From JALZUR01 sp965205365 (lineage in GTDB: Bacteria; Bdellovibrionota; Bdellovibrionia; Bdellovibrionales; UBA1609), in the NCBI GenBank assembly GCA_965205365.1, contig CBDBGT010000011.1:62001-126000 (forward strand): DNA of 64,000 bases, written 5' to 3'. Each line of letters opens with the position of its first letter. Position 1 is the stretch's first letter. The position numbers and the translations under genes were made by a program. Below, in pieces: positions 17,145-27,483 of this stretch. The notes beneath the pieces are model-generated. The model was not told where the DNA came from. It made no database searches and saw only the letters and a program-made list of their open reading frames with translations.

Positions 17145-18689
17145 TTGAAATTATTTGATGATGTTGTAAAAGAGAGTGTAGTCATTTTAGATTTTGGCTC
17201 ACAGTTTACTCAATTGATTGCAAGAAGATTAAGAGAGCTTAATGTTTATTCAGAGGCTATTCTTTTTTCTACGAGCTTAGAAGAGATTAAGGCTAGGGCT
17301 CCTAAAGCTATTATTTTAAGTGGAGGTCCTCATTCAGTTTATAATAAGAATTCACCAAATAGAGACATAAAACCGCTTTTACAAATAGCTCCAGTTTTAG
17401 GTGTTTGTTATGGAATGCAACTTTATTGTCATCAAATGGGTGGAAAAGTTGAACCTTGTGATGTTAGAGAGTATGGGAAAAGTACTATTAAGTGGAGTGA
17501 AGAGATTTTAAAGGGCAAGTCTGAACATTCTGTGTGGATGTCTCATGGAGATTTAGTTACAGCCCTTCCTTTAGGTGCTCAAGTCATTGCCACATCTGTA
17601 AATGCTTGTCCGGCAGCTATTAAGGCAAGTGGTTTTATGGGGTATCAATTTCATCCAGAAGTTGCTCATACGGATTTTGGAAAGGAGTTGTTAGAGTATT
17701 TTTTATTTGATTTTGCAAATATTCAAAAAAATTGGTCTTCAAAAAAAGTTTTTCATCGTATTGAAGAAAAAATAAATAAAATTGTTAAACCTGATGATGT
17801 AGTTTTATGTGCTCTAAGTGGTGGCGTAGATTCAGCGGTTGTTGCAGTTTTGCTCACTCAGATTTTAGGAAGAGATAAGGTTAAGTGTATTTTTGTAGAT
17901 ACGGGTTTTCTTAGAAAAGGTGAATATGAAGAAGTGATGTTAAAAATGAAGTCTTTAGGGCTTGATATTAAAGGAACTGATGCTAGTAAGATGTTTTTAT
18001 CTGAATTAAATGGTGTACTGGATCCAGAAAAGAAGAGAAAGACTATTGGTTATGTTTTTATTGATGTTTTTAAAGAGGAAATAAAAACTTTAGGAAAGGT
18101 TGACTGGCTTGCTCAGGGAACACTTTATCCAGACGTTATAGAGAGTATTTCACCAAATGGTCAATCAGTTACAATAAAAAGTCATCATAATGTAGGTGGT
18201 TTACCAGAAAACTTGGACTTAGCTTTTTTAGAGCCTGTTAGAGAACTTTTTAAAGATGAAGTTCGTGAATTAGGAAGGTATTTAAAAATGCCTGAAGAGG
18301 TTTTAAGAAGGCACCCATTTCCTGGTCCAGGACTTGCCATTAGAGTTTTAGGGGCTATAACTTTAGAAGATGTGGCTATTTTACAAGAGGCTGATGATAT
18401 TTTTATATCCTCTTTAAAGGAAGAGGGGATATATAATGATATTTGGCAAGCTTTTTGTGTTCTTTTGCCTGTTAAAACAGTTGGAGTGCAAGGAGATGGA
18501 AGAACCTATGAAAAGGTTTTATCTCTTCGAGCTGTAAACTCAGTTGATGGAATGACAGCAGACTGGTTTGAGTTTGATTATAAATTTTTAAAAAAAGTTT
18601 CTAATAGAATTACAAATAAGGTTAAGGGTATAAATCGTGTGGTGTATGATATTACAAGTAAGCCTCCTAGTACAATTGAGTGGGAGTAG
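17145..18689 (+). CDS. guaA: GMP synthase (glutamine-hydrolysing)
   Basis: This 514-residue enzyme converts XMP to GMP. The class I amidotransferase domain has Cys in GVCYGMQLYCHQMGG and His/Glu in FHPEVAHTDFG. The ATP-pyrophosphatase domain has the PP-loop ALSGGVDSAVV (about 227-237), and the dimerisation domain ends NRVVYDITSKPPSTIEWE. The start is TTG 17145. It lies between guaB and dnaE, and dnaE begins 5 bases after its stop, so purine synthesis and replication genes share a transcript. Confidence 0.97.
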   Translation: MKLFDDVVKESVVILDFGSQFTQLIARRLRELNVYSEAILFSTSLEEIKARAPKAIILSGGPHSVYNKNSPNRDIKPLLQIAPVLGVCYGMQLYCHQMGGKVEPCDVREYGKSTIKWSEEILKGKSEHSVWMSHGDLVTALPLGAQVIATSVNACPAAIKASGFMGYQFHPEVAHTDFGKELLEYFLFDFANIQKNWSSKKVFHRIEEKINKIVKPDDVVLCALSGGVDSAVVAVLLTQILGRDKVKCIFVDTGFLRKGEYEEVMLKMKSLGLDIKGTDASKMFLSELNGVLDPEKKRKTIGYVFIDVFKEEIKTLGKVDWLAQGTLYPDVIESISPNGQSVTIKSHHNVGGLPENLDLAFLEPVRELFKDEVRELGRYLKMPEEVLRRHPFPGPGLAIRVLGAITLEDVAILQEADDIFISSLKEEGIYNDIWQAFCVLLPVKTVGVQGDGRTYEKVLSLRAVNSVDGMTADWFEFDYKFLKKVSNRITNKVKGINRVVYDITSKPPSTIEWE

Positions 18690-18693
18690 GTAA

Positions 18694-21600
18694 ATGAGTT
18701 TTTGTCACCTTCACAGTCATTCCCACTACTCTCTTTTAAAGTGCTCAAGCTCTATTTCTGCTCTTGTTAAAAAGAATAAATCTTTGGGTTATGAAGCACT
18801 GGCACTAACAGATATGAATAATATGTTTGGAGCTGTAGAGTTTTATTTTGCAGCTAAAAAAGAAGGGATTAAGCCTATTATTGGTTTAGATGTTTCTTTA
18901 TCTGGAAAATTTATCAAAAATTTTTCAGATACATATAATGTGGTTCTTTTAGCAATGAATTATACAGGTTATCAAGAGCTTAGTCGTATAGTGAGTTTTG
19001 CTCACAAGGAGAATAATTTTGATGGTGTGCCAAGAGCCACGATTCAAATCATAAAAGAAAATTCTAAAAATGTCATCGCCTTAACTGGTGGGTATGAAGG
19101 TATTTTGATTCAAAGTTTTTTAAAAGAAGGTAGAGATAAAGCTGAAGAAAGACTTCTTAATTTAAATAAAATTTTTTCTAATAGGCTTTACATTGAAATA
19201 AATAGGCATGGCTTAGACTATGAATCAGATTTTTTGTCTTTTGCAGTGAAGATGTCTAAGAAACATGGAATCGAATTGGTTGCTGCCAATGATACAAGGT
19301 ATACAGAAAGTAATGACTTAGTTACTCATAATGTCTTAATTGGAGTTGGGTTAAATAAGACTTTAGATGAAGTCACTAACCAATCATTAATAAACAGTGA
19401 GTTTTATATAAAATCAAAAGAGTCTATGAAAGAGGTTTTTTCTGAGGATGGATTTGATAAAGCTTTAAACAATACAAAGGTGATTGTGGACCGTTGTAAT
19501 ATTGAATTTACTTTATCAGACTCTAAAGGAAAGCCTATTTACCATTTACCAACATTTCCTACAAAAAAGGGTCGGTCATCAAAAGAAGAGATTAGAGAAA
19601 TTGCTTTCAAGGGTTTAGAAAAAAAACTTTCTTTTTTAGAAAGTCAAACAAAGAACAAGCTTAGTTTTGAGGAACATACTGTGTATAAACAGCGTTTAGA
19701 GTATGAGCTTAAGACAATTGATGCAACGGGTTTTAATGGTTATTTTTTAATTGTACAAGATTTTATAAACTGGTCTAAAAAAAAGAATATTCCTGTAGGG
19801 CCTGGTCGAGGATCTGGAGCAGGTTCACTGGTGGCTTATTGTTTAAATATTACAGATTTAAATCCTATTCCATATGCATTAATTTTTGAAAGATTTTTAA
19901 ACCCTGAGCGTATAAGTATGCCAGATTTTGATATTGATTTTTGTCAAGAGCGAAGGGGTGAAGTTATTGATTATGTAACTCAAACTTACGGTGAACAGTC
20001 AGTGTCTCAGATTATTACCTATGGAAAGCTTCAAACTAGAGCAGCTCTTCGTGATGTGGGTAGAGTTTTGAGCTTTAGTTTCATGGAAGTAAATGATATA
20101 GCAAAACTCATTCCTGACATCTTAGGAATTAGCCTTCAAGAGGCCTTAGATCTAGAGCCTCGTTTAAAAGATATGATGCGTGAAAATCCTCAAGTACATA
20201 AATTAATAAGTCTTGCTATAAAAGTAGAAGGTTTAGTGAGGCATGCTGGAATTCATGCTGCTGGTGTTATTATTGCAAATGGTAATATTATAGATCACGC
20301 TCCTGTAACCAAGGGTGCAGATGGTGAAAATGTTGTTCAGTTTGATATGAAAAACTCTGAAAAGATTGGACTTATTAAGTTTGATTTTTTAGGACTTAAA
20401 ACACTGACACATATTCAGTATGTTCTAGGTTGTATTAAAAAAACTAAAGGTAAACAGATTAAGGTAGAGGATATCTTAATTGATGATCCAGGGATTTATG
20501 ATCTTATGTCTAAGGGTGATAATGATGGAGTTTTTCAGTTTGAAGGTGAAGGGATTACAGATTTAACAATGAAAGCTAAACCTTCATGTTTTACTGATAT
20601 TGTTGCATTAAATGCTTTATATAGACCAGGTCCTATGGAAATGATTCCTGACTACATTGAAAGAAAAAGTGGAAAGAAAAAATCTGAGTATATATTTCCA
20701 GAGCTTGAAGATATTTTAAAAGAAACTTATGGGATTATTGTTTACCAAGAACATGTACAGCTTATAGCCTCTAAAATTGCAAACTACACTCTTGGTGAAG
20801 CTGATATGCTTAGACGTGCTATGGGTAAGAAAATTGCAAAAGAAATGACTCAGCAGAAAACAAGGTTTTTAAAAGGGGCTTTAGAGAATAAATTTGATCT
20901 TAAAAAATCTGAAGTTCTTTTTGATCTTATGGCAGAATTTGCAAAATATGGTTTTAATAAAAGTCATGCTGCTGCTTATTGTGTTGTGACAGCTCAAACA
21001 GCTTGGCTTAAGTATTATTATCCTGTTGAGTTTTTTGCTGGTCTTCTTACAACAGAAATTTCAAATATAGAGAATATTACAAAATATGTAAAAAATGCAA
21101 AAAAACATAAAATTAAAATTATTCCTCCCCATATAAATACTTCTAAGTATGTATTTGATACAGATGGAGAAAAGATTTTTTTCTCATTGGGTGCAATTAA
21201 AGGTGTTGGACAAAATATAGTGGAACTTATTGTTAAAGCTAGAGAGTCTCTTCCAAATAAAAAATTTGAATCATTAGAAGAGTTTTTCTTAACTGTAGAT
21301 ACTAAAAAATTTAATAAAAGAGCAATTGAGAGTTTGGCAAAGGCTGGAGCTTTTGATGGTTATGGGTATACGAGAAGTGAGCTTTTTTCTGAAGGGTTTA
21401 AATTTTTGGATGCTGCAGAAAAGAAAAGAAAAGACTCTGAGATTGGCCAATTTAACCTTTTTGATACTACAGATTCAGACGAAGGTAGTTTTAATGTTAA
21501 CCTTACTAAGAAACCTGAGTGGGACAATAGGGCAAAGTTTCAACTTGAAAAAGAAGTTTTAGGATTTTATTTAACAACTCATCCTTTAGAGGCTTATAGC

Positions 21601-22173
21601 TCACTTCGTTCATCGTTTAAATCAATTTCAATTGTAGATCTTAATAAAGAAAATCATAAAAAAGAAGTCATAGTTTTTGGTATTATTTCTAAAACAAAAG
21701 AGTTTATTACTAAAAAAGGAAGTCATATGGCCTTTGCAGAGGCTGAAGATGAAAATGGTTCAATTGAGCTTATTATTTTTCCAGATGTTTTTAAAGAAGT
21801 AAAAAGTGCCTTAACAGAAGAAAAACCTTTATTGATCTCTGGAACTTTTGAAATTCAAGAAGGCAAAGGTGGAAAAATTTTAGTTACTAATATTAAAGAT
21901 CCTGTTGACCGACTTAAAAAAATAAAATCAGTATCTTTGTTTTTAGAAAATCCTGAAGAAATTGAAATGGATGAATTTTTTAAGTTTGCTGGATCAAAAT
22001 CTGGTGGAGCAAAAATGTATTTAAATCTAGATTTAGCTTTACAAGGGTGTGAGTTGGGTTCAAGGGTTAAAATAGATGTGTTAGAGCCTGAAGGGGTTGA
22101 AATTGACTTTGATTTTTTAGATAGACTAGGTAAAATATTTAAAGGTTATCGTGGTTTAGAAGTGGGAGTATAA
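18694..22173 (+). CDS. dnaE: DNA polymerase III alpha subunit
   Basis: The 1159-residue replicative polymerase has an N-terminal PHP domain (CHLHSHSHYSLLKCSS), the catalytic aspartates in MPDFDIDFCQERRGEV (about residue 410), GPGRGSGAGSLVAY, YQEHVQLIA and LRRAMGKK. A helix-hairpin-helix region and an OB-fold (VIVFGIISKTKEFI) precede the C-terminus. Length is normal for DnaE1, and no exonuclease domain is present (not PolC). The ATG lies 5 bases after guaA. Confidence 0.97.
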   Translation: MSFCHLHSHSHYSLLKCSSSISALVKKNKSLGYEALALTDMNNMFGAVEFYFAAKKEGIKPIIGLDVSLSGKFIKNFSDTYNVVLLAMNYTGYQELSRIVSFAHKENNFDGVPRATIQIIKENSKNVIALTGGYEGILIQSFLKEGRDKAEERLLNLNKIFSNRLYIEINRHGLDYESDFLSFAVKMSKKHGIELVAANDTRYTESNDLVTHNVLIGVGLNKTLDEVTNQSLINSEFYIKSKESMKEVFSEDGFDKALNNTKVIVDRCNIEFTLSDSKGKPIYHLPTFPTKKGRSSKEEIREIAFKGLEKKLSFLESQTKNKLSFEEHTVYKQRLEYELKTIDATGFNGYFLIVQDFINWSKKKNIPVGPGRGSGAGSLVAYCLNITDLNPIPYALIFERFLNPERISMPDFDIDFCQERRGEVIDYVTQTYGEQSVSQIITYGKLQTRAALRDVGRVLSFSFMEVNDIAKLIPDILGISLQEALDLEPRLKDMMRENPQVHKLISLAIKVEGLVRHAGIHAAGVIIANGNIIDHAPVTKGADGENVVQFDMKNSEKIGLIKFDFLGLKTLTHIQYVLGCIKKTKGKQIKVEDILIDDPGIYDLMSKGDNDGVFQFEGEGITDLTMKAKPSCFTDIVALNALYRPGPMEMIPDYIERKSGKKKSEYIFPELEDILKETYGIIVYQEHVQLIASKIANYTLGEADMLRRAMGKKIAKEMTQQKTRFLKGALENKFDLKKSEVLFDLMAEFAKYGFNKSHAAAYCVVTAQTAWLKYYYPVEFFAGLLTTEISNIENITKYVKNAKKHKIKIIPPHINTSKYVFDTDGEKIFFSLGAIKGVGQNIVELIVKARESLPNKKFESLEEFFLTVDTKKFNKRAIESLAKAGAFDGYGYTRSELFSEGFKFLDAAEKKRKDSEIGQFNLFDTTDSDEGSFNVNLTKKPEWDNRAKFQLEKEVLGFYLTTHPLEAYSSLRSSFKSISIVDLNKENHKKEVIVFGIISKTKEFITKKGSHMAFAEAEDENGSIELIIFPDVFKEVKSALTEEKPLLISGTFEIQEGKGGKILVTNIKDPVDRLKKIKSVSLFLENPEEIEMDEFFKFAGSKSGGAKMYLNLDLALQGCELGSRVKIDVLEPEGVEIDFDFLDRLGKIFKGYRGLEVGV

Positions 22174-22177
22174 GAGA

Positions 22178-23335
22178 ATGAGAATTTTAATTTTTTTATC
22201 AATAGTAGTTTTTAGTATTTACGTAAATGCAGTAGGTTTATCTACCATGAAAATTTATGAAACAAGTCAAATTAAGAATGAAAATATTGATATGTGGGAT
22301 AAAAAAAATCATGCAATTAAAAATGCTAAAAAAAAAGCAACATTAAATCTAGCAAAAAAAGTTTTAAAACCAGAAACTTTTCAAAAAGCAAAAGAACGCT
22401 TAGAAAAAGAGGTGGTTCCCCATTCAAGTAGATATCTAATTAGCTTTGTTGTGAAGTCACATGGTGTGGAAGAATCTGGTGATTTTAAGGCATACTATGT
22501 TAATGTAGAATTTAAGTATTCTTTAAAAAATTTTAGAAATTTTTTAAAAGATAAAGGATTTCAAACTAGTGATTTAAAAAAACACAAGATCATAGCTTTT
22601 ATTGAAATTTTAGATGCTACAGATGTGAAATCATATAGATGGTGGGAGAGTAAGAATTTAGATATACACCCAATTATGATGTCTTTTCAAACTAAACTTT
22701 TAGAGTCTTTAAAAGGAGAAGGGTACGAACTTATTCCAGTTCAAAGATTAAAAATCTTTGATGGGTTAAAAAATATAGCAAGTAGAATGGGTGCTCAGTA
22801 TTATATTAGCGGATCATTAAAAATTAAAAAGAAAAATAATATGTATAAAGTAAATAGTGGTATTTTTAATTTTTATGAGGTTTTTTCTCAAAAACTTGTT
22901 TCAACTATAGATTTAAATAAATTTGGATATTTATTGGCAGAAAAAGAAGGTGAAAATAAAGAAGTTGTAAATGTTAAACCAAAAGAAAAAGATTTATTAA
23001 AAAAGGCTTTTGTAAATGCAGCAAGAAAAATAAAAGCCTCTGAGAATATGCAACATTTAATAAGTTTAGGGTTGACTGAGGTTAGTTTTCAAGGAGTAAA
23101 GTCACCTTTAGAGCTTAAAAATGTTAAAGCTTTAATTCGATCAAATCTAAAAGGCAATCTTTCATCTTTAATTGAAAGGCATATTGAAAATGGTAAAGTC
23201 ATTTTTTATGTAAGAACTGTACTTACTCCACAAAGACTATTATCAGTTATGAATTCAAGGGCTTTTGGTTTAAAGGCTTATAAAGGAGTATTACAAAAGG
23301 ATGGAAAATCTTTGTTGTTTAGAACCATTTATTAG
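22178..23335 (+). CDS. Secreted hypothetical protein upstream of lipB
   Basis: The 385-residue protein starts with a signal peptide (MRILIFLSIVVFSIYVNA). The mature part is lysine-rich, with an N-terminal segment ARKKA-like (KNAKKKATLNLAKKVLKPE) and later IIAFIEILDAT...GYELIPVQRLKIFDGLKN...GAQYYISGSL. That resembles the periplasmic assembly-type fold in FlgT/DUF2066-like proteins. I do not recognise the family. It starts 4 bases after dnaE and overlaps lipB by 35 bases, so it is co-transcribed with both. Confidence 0.6.
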   Translation: MRILIFLSIVVFSIYVNAVGLSTMKIYETSQIKNENIDMWDKKNHAIKNAKKKATLNLAKKVLKPETFQKAKERLEKEVVPHSSRYLISFVVKSHGVEESGDFKAYYVNVEFKYSLKNFRNFLKDKGFQTSDLKKHKIIAFIEILDATDVKSYRWWESKNLDIHPIMMSFQTKLLESLKGEGYELIPVQRLKIFDGLKNIASRMGAQYYISGSLKIKKKNNMYKVNSGIFNFYEVFSQKLVSTIDLNKFGYLLAEKEGENKEVVNVKPKEKDLLKKAFVNAARKIKASENMQHLISLGLTEVSFQGVKSPLELKNVKALIRSNLKGNLSSLIERHIENGKVIFYVRTVLTPQRLLSVMNSRAFGLKAYKGVLQKDGKSLLFRTIY

Positions 23336-23954
23336 AAAAAATAGTTATAAAAAATATTTTGGTGAAGAATGGCCTTTTTTAAAAAGTTTTAAAAATCAGT
23401 TAGAAAAGATTAAGAATGTTAGAGAAAATGAAGAGAGTATTTATATTCTCTCAGGTGTTCATACTTCTGTTTTTACGCTAGGAAAGTCATTAGAAAATAA
23501 AAAATCTTTAGGTGATAATTTTATACAAACAGATAGAGGAGGGCGTGTTATGTATCACGGCCCGGGTCAACTAACACTGTATTTTATCTTTAAATATCAA
23601 AAATATTTTTCAGGGCCTAAGGAGTACATTAAATTTCTTTTTGATATGTGTATTAAGCATTTGAAAAAAAAGCATAAAATAAATGTTTACCATAAGGATA
23701 ATGGTCTCTGGAATGAAGAAAATAAAAAAATTGGGTTTGTGGGGTTAAGGATTAAAAATGGTGTGTCCTATCACGGTATTTCTTTAAATTATAATATTGA
23801 TTTAGGAGCATTTTTAAAACACAGTCCCTGTGATATATTAGGTGATGAGGTAGGGAATTTGTTTAATAAAGAGGCTTTAAAACCTTTATTTAAAACAGAG
23901 GCTAATATTCTAATGAATGATTTTCTTAGAGGATTGACTTTAAGAGAGGCTTAA
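23301..23954 (+). CDS. lipB: Octanoyltransferase LipB
   Basis: LipB moves octanoyl from acyl carrier protein to lipoyl domains. This 217-residue protein has the family motif RGGRVMYHGPGQLTLYFIF (about 79-97), the catalytic Lys in KIGFVGLRI, GVSYHGISLNYN and the catalytic Cys in KHSPCDILG. It overlaps the preceding gene by 35 bases. No lipA is visible nearby. Confidence 0.93.
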   Translation: MENLCCLEPFIRKNSYKKYFGEEWPFLKSFKNQLEKIKNVRENEESIYILSGVHTSVFTLGKSLENKKSLGDNFIQTDRGGRVMYHGPGQLTLYFIFKYQKYFSGPKEYIKFLFDMCIKHLKKKHKINVYHKDNGLWNEENKKIGFVGLRIKNGVSYHGISLNYNIDLGAFLKHSPCDILGDEVGNLFNKEALKPLFKTEANILMNDFLRGLTLREA

Positions 23955-23978
23955 TTAGGATGAATTTTTTTATTAAAA

Positions 23979-24055
23979 GAGCCTGTAGCTCAGTTGGTTA
24001 GAGTGCTACGTTGACATCGTAGAGGTCAGCAGTTCGAATCTGCTCAGGCTCACCA
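23979..24055 (+). tRNA. tRNA-Val (GAC)
   Basis: The cloverleaf is complete: acceptor GAGCCTG pairs with CAGGCTC; the D arm is AGCTCAGTTGGTTAGAGT; the anticodon stem is CTACG/CGTAG with loop TTGACAT (anticodon GAC); the T arm includes GTTCGAATC. A discriminator A follows and CCA is encoded. It follows lipB by 24 bases. Confidence 0.96.
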
Positions 24056-24241
24056 GTGGTTTTTAGGGTATATTAAACTTAATTTAAATACAGGCTCATG
24101 AGAGCTTTAAAATCCTTGTTTTATAGGGGTTTTTTAAATATTAGATTTTAATTGCTTGAATTTTTTAAATAATTATAGCATTAAAAATATGCAGTTTTTG
24201 AGAAAGAAAAAAATATTAACATTTAACTTGAGGAGATGGGT

Positions 24242-25087
24242 TTGGGAATAAAACAAAAGCTAAATATTACTTTAAAAGAATTCGGTATAAACTCATTGAT
24301 TAAATTATTACAGCTTAGTTTATTTTTTTTTCTTGCTTACACCCCATGGGTTCATGCTTTTGACAATTTTGTTCTAAAAGAATTAGAAATAAGGACCTTT
24401 CAATCTTTTTCATCAATGTGTTATAATTATTCAAAAGATTTGCCTACTTCACCAGACACATTTAAGTGTCGACGAAGTTTTGATAGCCTTTATGTTGATG
24501 GTCGTATTGAGGGTGTTATGCTAGATGAGATGGCTTTATGGGGAAGCTCTAAAGGGTATATTTTTCCAGGCCAGCTTCCCCTAAAAAAAATCTATTTAAA
24601 TTCTAAAGGTGGAGTGATGTTTAATCACAAGGGGAACTCCGTTACTACTGTAGACATTATTAAATTTATTAAAGAAAAAAAACTAGAAACCTATGCTGGA
24701 GCAGAATGTAAGAGTGCTTGTGTTCCAATATTTACGTCAGGTTTAGTTAGAAAGGCATCACCGAAGACAAGGTTTATGGTTCATAACCCAAGGCTTAGTG
24801 AGGCTCATCTTCTTTTTTTACAAAGTAAATGTGGAGATTTATTAGACTTAGAATCTTGTCGAGAAGAAATGGCTAAGATTCAAGCTATTCAGATTGTGGA
24901 TATGGATTTATATTTTGATCTTCTTGAATATGACGGGGTGTCCATGACTTTAAGAAGAGATTATTTAGCTGGAAAAAAAGATAGCCAAGCTCCTTTAAAG
25001 GGTAATCTAATTGGAATTAGAGATTTATATTTTGATGGGCAAGCAGCATTAAATTACGGTGTGGCATTAGAGCTTTTTAAAGACTGA
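24242..25087 (+). CDS. Secreted ClpP/crotonase-fold protein, possible serine protease
   Basis: This 281-residue protein has a hydrophobic export segment (LLQLSLFFFLAYTPWVHA). It then has the ClpP-like layout: IYLNSKGGVMFNHKGN (the substrate-binding Gly-rich strand), DIIKFIKEKKLETYAGAECKSAC (Ser between two Cys, the usual nucleophile site in this periplasmic family), VPIFTSG, FMVHNPR with the His, and a late Asp. Function is unknown; a periplasmic protease is possible. TTG 24242 is chosen because GAGGAG ends 6 bases before it, while the in-frame ATG at 24236 abuts that site. Confidence 0.65.
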   Translation: MGIKQKLNITLKEFGINSLIKLLQLSLFFFLAYTPWVHAFDNFVLKELEIRTFQSFSSMCYNYSKDLPTSPDTFKCRRSFDSLYVDGRIEGVMLDEMALWGSSKGYIFPGQLPLKKIYLNSKGGVMFNHKGNSVTTVDIIKFIKEKKLETYAGAECKSACVPIFTSGLVRKASPKTRFMVHNPRLSEAHLLFLQSKCGDLLDLESCREEMAKIQAIQIVDMDLYFDLLEYDGVSMTLRRDYLAGKKDSQAPLKGNLIGIRDLYFDGQAALNYGVALELFKD

Positions 25088-25180
25088 TATTAAGCTACAC
25101 TAAATAAAATTAATGGATTTTATGTTGGCAAATTGAGTCCTTTTGTTTAGAATATCGAAAGTATAACAAAGGGGAATAGT

Positions 25181-26677
25181 ATGTCTTTTATTGAAGATTT
25201 AAGTAATCAATTTTTAATTTTTACAGAGGATCATATGATTAATATGGTTATTGCTCTAGTTTGTCTAGTTACTGGGATAGCTTTAATATGCGTAGCAGTA
25301 TTGATATTAAAAAAGTTTATTTTCCCAATGTTAAAACTGAATCACTATTTTAGTAAACTTATGGGAAGAACTGAGCCATTATTTAATTTAGAGAAATTTT
25401 TAATAAGAATATTTTTTATAGTTTCTGCGCTTACTATTTTTGCGTTAGCAGCTCAATTTGCTCAAGTAGATTATTTTGTCGATCTTTTTGATAATATTTT
25501 TGCTTGGATTGGGACATTGGCTGTTTTAGCTTTAAACGCATTAAGGCCCATAGCGTTAGCACTTATATTTTCTTACTTAGTTCGCGGGGGGATTATCTGG
25601 TTTGGACAGAAGGTAAAATTAGATGATCTTTTAGGACAAAAACTTACTGGTGATGTTATTTCGTTTAGTTTAACAAAGAGTGTATCAGAAATAGCCTACG
25701 GTGTTGTATTTTTATATTTTCTCCCTGAGATTCTTAAAGGGATTGGGTTGGAGCAGTTAAGTGGCCCGATTACAAAAATGTTTGAAGAAGTCGTGTCTTT
25801 TTTTCCAAGGCTTATTGTTGCAGGGATTATAGTTTTTCTTGGTTGGTTTGCTGCTAAACTTGTTAGGCAAACAGTTGAAAGTTTATTAGCTTCAATGGGT
25901 GTTGATGGTGCTGTTAAAAGGGTATTTGGTGATAATGTCTTAGGTGCTTTAAAAATTTCTAAAATTATACCTACAATTATATACGTATTTATTATGGTTT
26001 TAGCGGTTATTCAGGCACTGGGAAAATTAAAACTTGAAACCTTAACCGCACCAATTGAAAAGCTTTTAAACTCTACAGTTCAAGGCTTGCCTACGGTAGT
26101 TTTTGCTGTGTTTTCAGTTTTAGGTGCTGTGTATATTGGAGGTGTTATTTCTAATTTTGTATCAGGGCTTTTAAGAGATATTGGTTTTGACAATATTTAC
26201 AAAAAACTTGGCCTGTCAGATATTAAAGCAGGTGCTAAAACTCCATCAGAAATTATTGGCTTCCTCGCTTCTGCAACTTTAGTGATTGTTATCACCACAC
26301 AGGCTTTAGGGAGTTTGGGGCTTAATAATTTATCCGAAATTTTAAATACACTTATATATAGATTTATTGATGTGATGATAGGTGTGCTGGTTTTTGGTAT
26401 TGGCCTTTATGTGGCTAGGAATGTTTCTGCTTGGGTTGAGCAAGCTACTCAAGTACACTATGCTAAATTTTTAGCACTCATCTCTAAATTTGTAATTATT
26501 GTTATTTCTGGAGCTATGGCCCTTCAACAAATTGGAATTGCGGATGAGATTGTTAAAATAGCTTTTACTCTTGCTATGGGGTCTATTGCTTTAGGAGCTG
26601 CAATAGCAGTAGGATTAGGCTCTAAAGATGTAGCTGGTGAAATAGCAAGAGACTTTGTTTCTAAACTTAAAAAATAA
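25181..26677 (+). CDS. Mechanosensitive-channel-like membrane protein (CmpX type)
   Basis: The 498-residue protein has about ten hydrophobic segments and repeated copies of the short conserved TM-helix motif of the PF05552/CmpX group (FPRLIVAGIIVFLGWFAAK, LPTVVFAVFSVLGAVYIGG, DVMIGVLVFGIGLYVARN). A MscS-like pore helix end is visible: AFTLAMGSIALGAAIAVGLG. It lacks the long soluble MscS C-terminus and ends soon after the pore. Good AAAGGGG ribosome site. It is likely a small-conductance mechanosensitive-like channel; gating is not known. Confidence 0.75.
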   Translation: MSFIEDLSNQFLIFTEDHMINMVIALVCLVTGIALICVAVLILKKFIFPMLKLNHYFSKLMGRTEPLFNLEKFLIRIFFIVSALTIFALAAQFAQVDYFVDLFDNIFAWIGTLAVLALNALRPIALALIFSYLVRGGIIWFGQKVKLDDLLGQKLTGDVISFSLTKSVSEIAYGVVFLYFLPEILKGIGLEQLSGPITKMFEEVVSFFPRLIVAGIIVFLGWFAAKLVRQTVESLLASMGVDGAVKRVFGDNVLGALKISKIIPTIIYVFIMVLAVIQALGKLKLETLTAPIEKLLNSTVQGLPTVVFAVFSVLGAVYIGGVISNFVSGLLRDIGFDNIYKKLGLSDIKAGAKTPSEIIGFLASATLVIVITTQALGSLGLNNLSEILNTLIYRFIDVMIGVLVFGIGLYVARNVSAWVEQATQVHYAKFLALISKFVIIVISGAMALQQIGIADEIVKIAFTLAMGSIALGAAIAVGLGSKDVAGEIARDFVSKLKK

Positions 26678-26710
26678 AAAAGGTTAATAGTTTTTAATAG
26701 TTATAAAATT

Positions 26711-26742
26711 AAAAAATCGTAACCTAAAAGTTACGATTTTTT
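26711..26742. terminator. Bidirectional terminator between convergent genes
   Basis: AAAAAATCGTAAC (26711-26723) pairs perfectly with GTTACGATTTTTT (26730-26742) around CTAAAA. It is U-rich in both directions. It ends transcripts of both the channel gene and the TPR gene, whose stop codon lies inside the right arm. Confidence 0.9.
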
Positions 26743-27483
26743 AATGAGTTCTTTAATAAAATCTTTTTGTTCTCTTAAATGATTAGGTATTTGATATCCT
26801 GGCTTAATTAAAGAAGTTATAAAATTCTTAGCTTTAACAAGCTTATTTTGAGCAATATATAAATCTACTAAAGCTTGAACTACAGTAGTTTGATATATTT
26901 CAGGATCATTTTTAATAAGTTTTAAAAAGACTTTCTCAGCATTGGCAAGGTTTTGAGTTTGGCTTAAAGATTTTCCATAGGAAAATAAAGTGACTTGGTC
27001 CTCTCCTCCACCTAGAAAATATTTTTTTAAATATGTTGTGCTATCAGCAAATCTTTTTTGTCTAAATAAAAGCATGCCCATTTTTTTATTTGCATCGATA
27101 TTATCAGGATATTTTTTGAGAAAAATATCATACATTTCTGCAGCCTGAATGAAAAAATTCTTTTCAAAAGACATGTCACCTAAAGAGAGTGCCTGATCTG
27201 GAGAAATGGTTCCAAAGACTCTAGAGATTTCTAAAGGTGTGACTTTAATAGATTCTTTTCCCCATTTTGCTGTATGAATAAAGCTGGTTATTAACAGAAG
27301 AGAAAAACCTATTATAGTATAGTTAGAGGCTTTGTTTTTTTTATACTCAAATTTAGTTCGAGACATACTTTTGGTATATCCACACGTACAAACCACCATT
27401 TCTTCATCCATACGTTCTGCTGGTATCAGTATTTGACAATCAGGGCAAATTTCTTGTTGTAGCATAGTGTACTCCTTTGACAT
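26731..27483 (-). CDS. Zinc-ribbon, single-TM, TPR-repeat protein
   Basis: The 250-residue protein begins with a zinc-ribbon-like Cys set (CPDC...VVCTCGY, about residues 13-36) and then one membrane helix (NYTIIGFSLLLITSFIHTA). An outward domain of tetratricopeptide-like helices follows (AEMYDIFLKKYPDNIDANKKMGMLLF; ATYLKKYF; AEKVFLKLIKNDPEI). The architecture suggests a membrane-anchored scaffold with a cytoplasmic metal site. No specific family is recognised. A later in-frame ATG (seven codons in) is a possible alternative start. Confidence 0.6.
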   Translation of the reverse strand: MSKEYTMLQQEICPDCQILIPAERMDEEMVVCTCGYTKSMSRTKFEYKKNKASNYTIIGFSLLLITSFIHTAKWGKESIKVTPLEISRVFGTISPDQALSLGDMSFEKNFFIQAAEMYDIFLKKYPDNIDANKKMGMLLFRQKRFADSTTYLKKYFLGGGEDQVTLFSYGKSLSQTQNLANAEKVFLKLIKNDPEIYQTTVVQALVDLYIAQNKLVKAKNFITSLIKPGYQIPNHLREQKDFIKELIKKS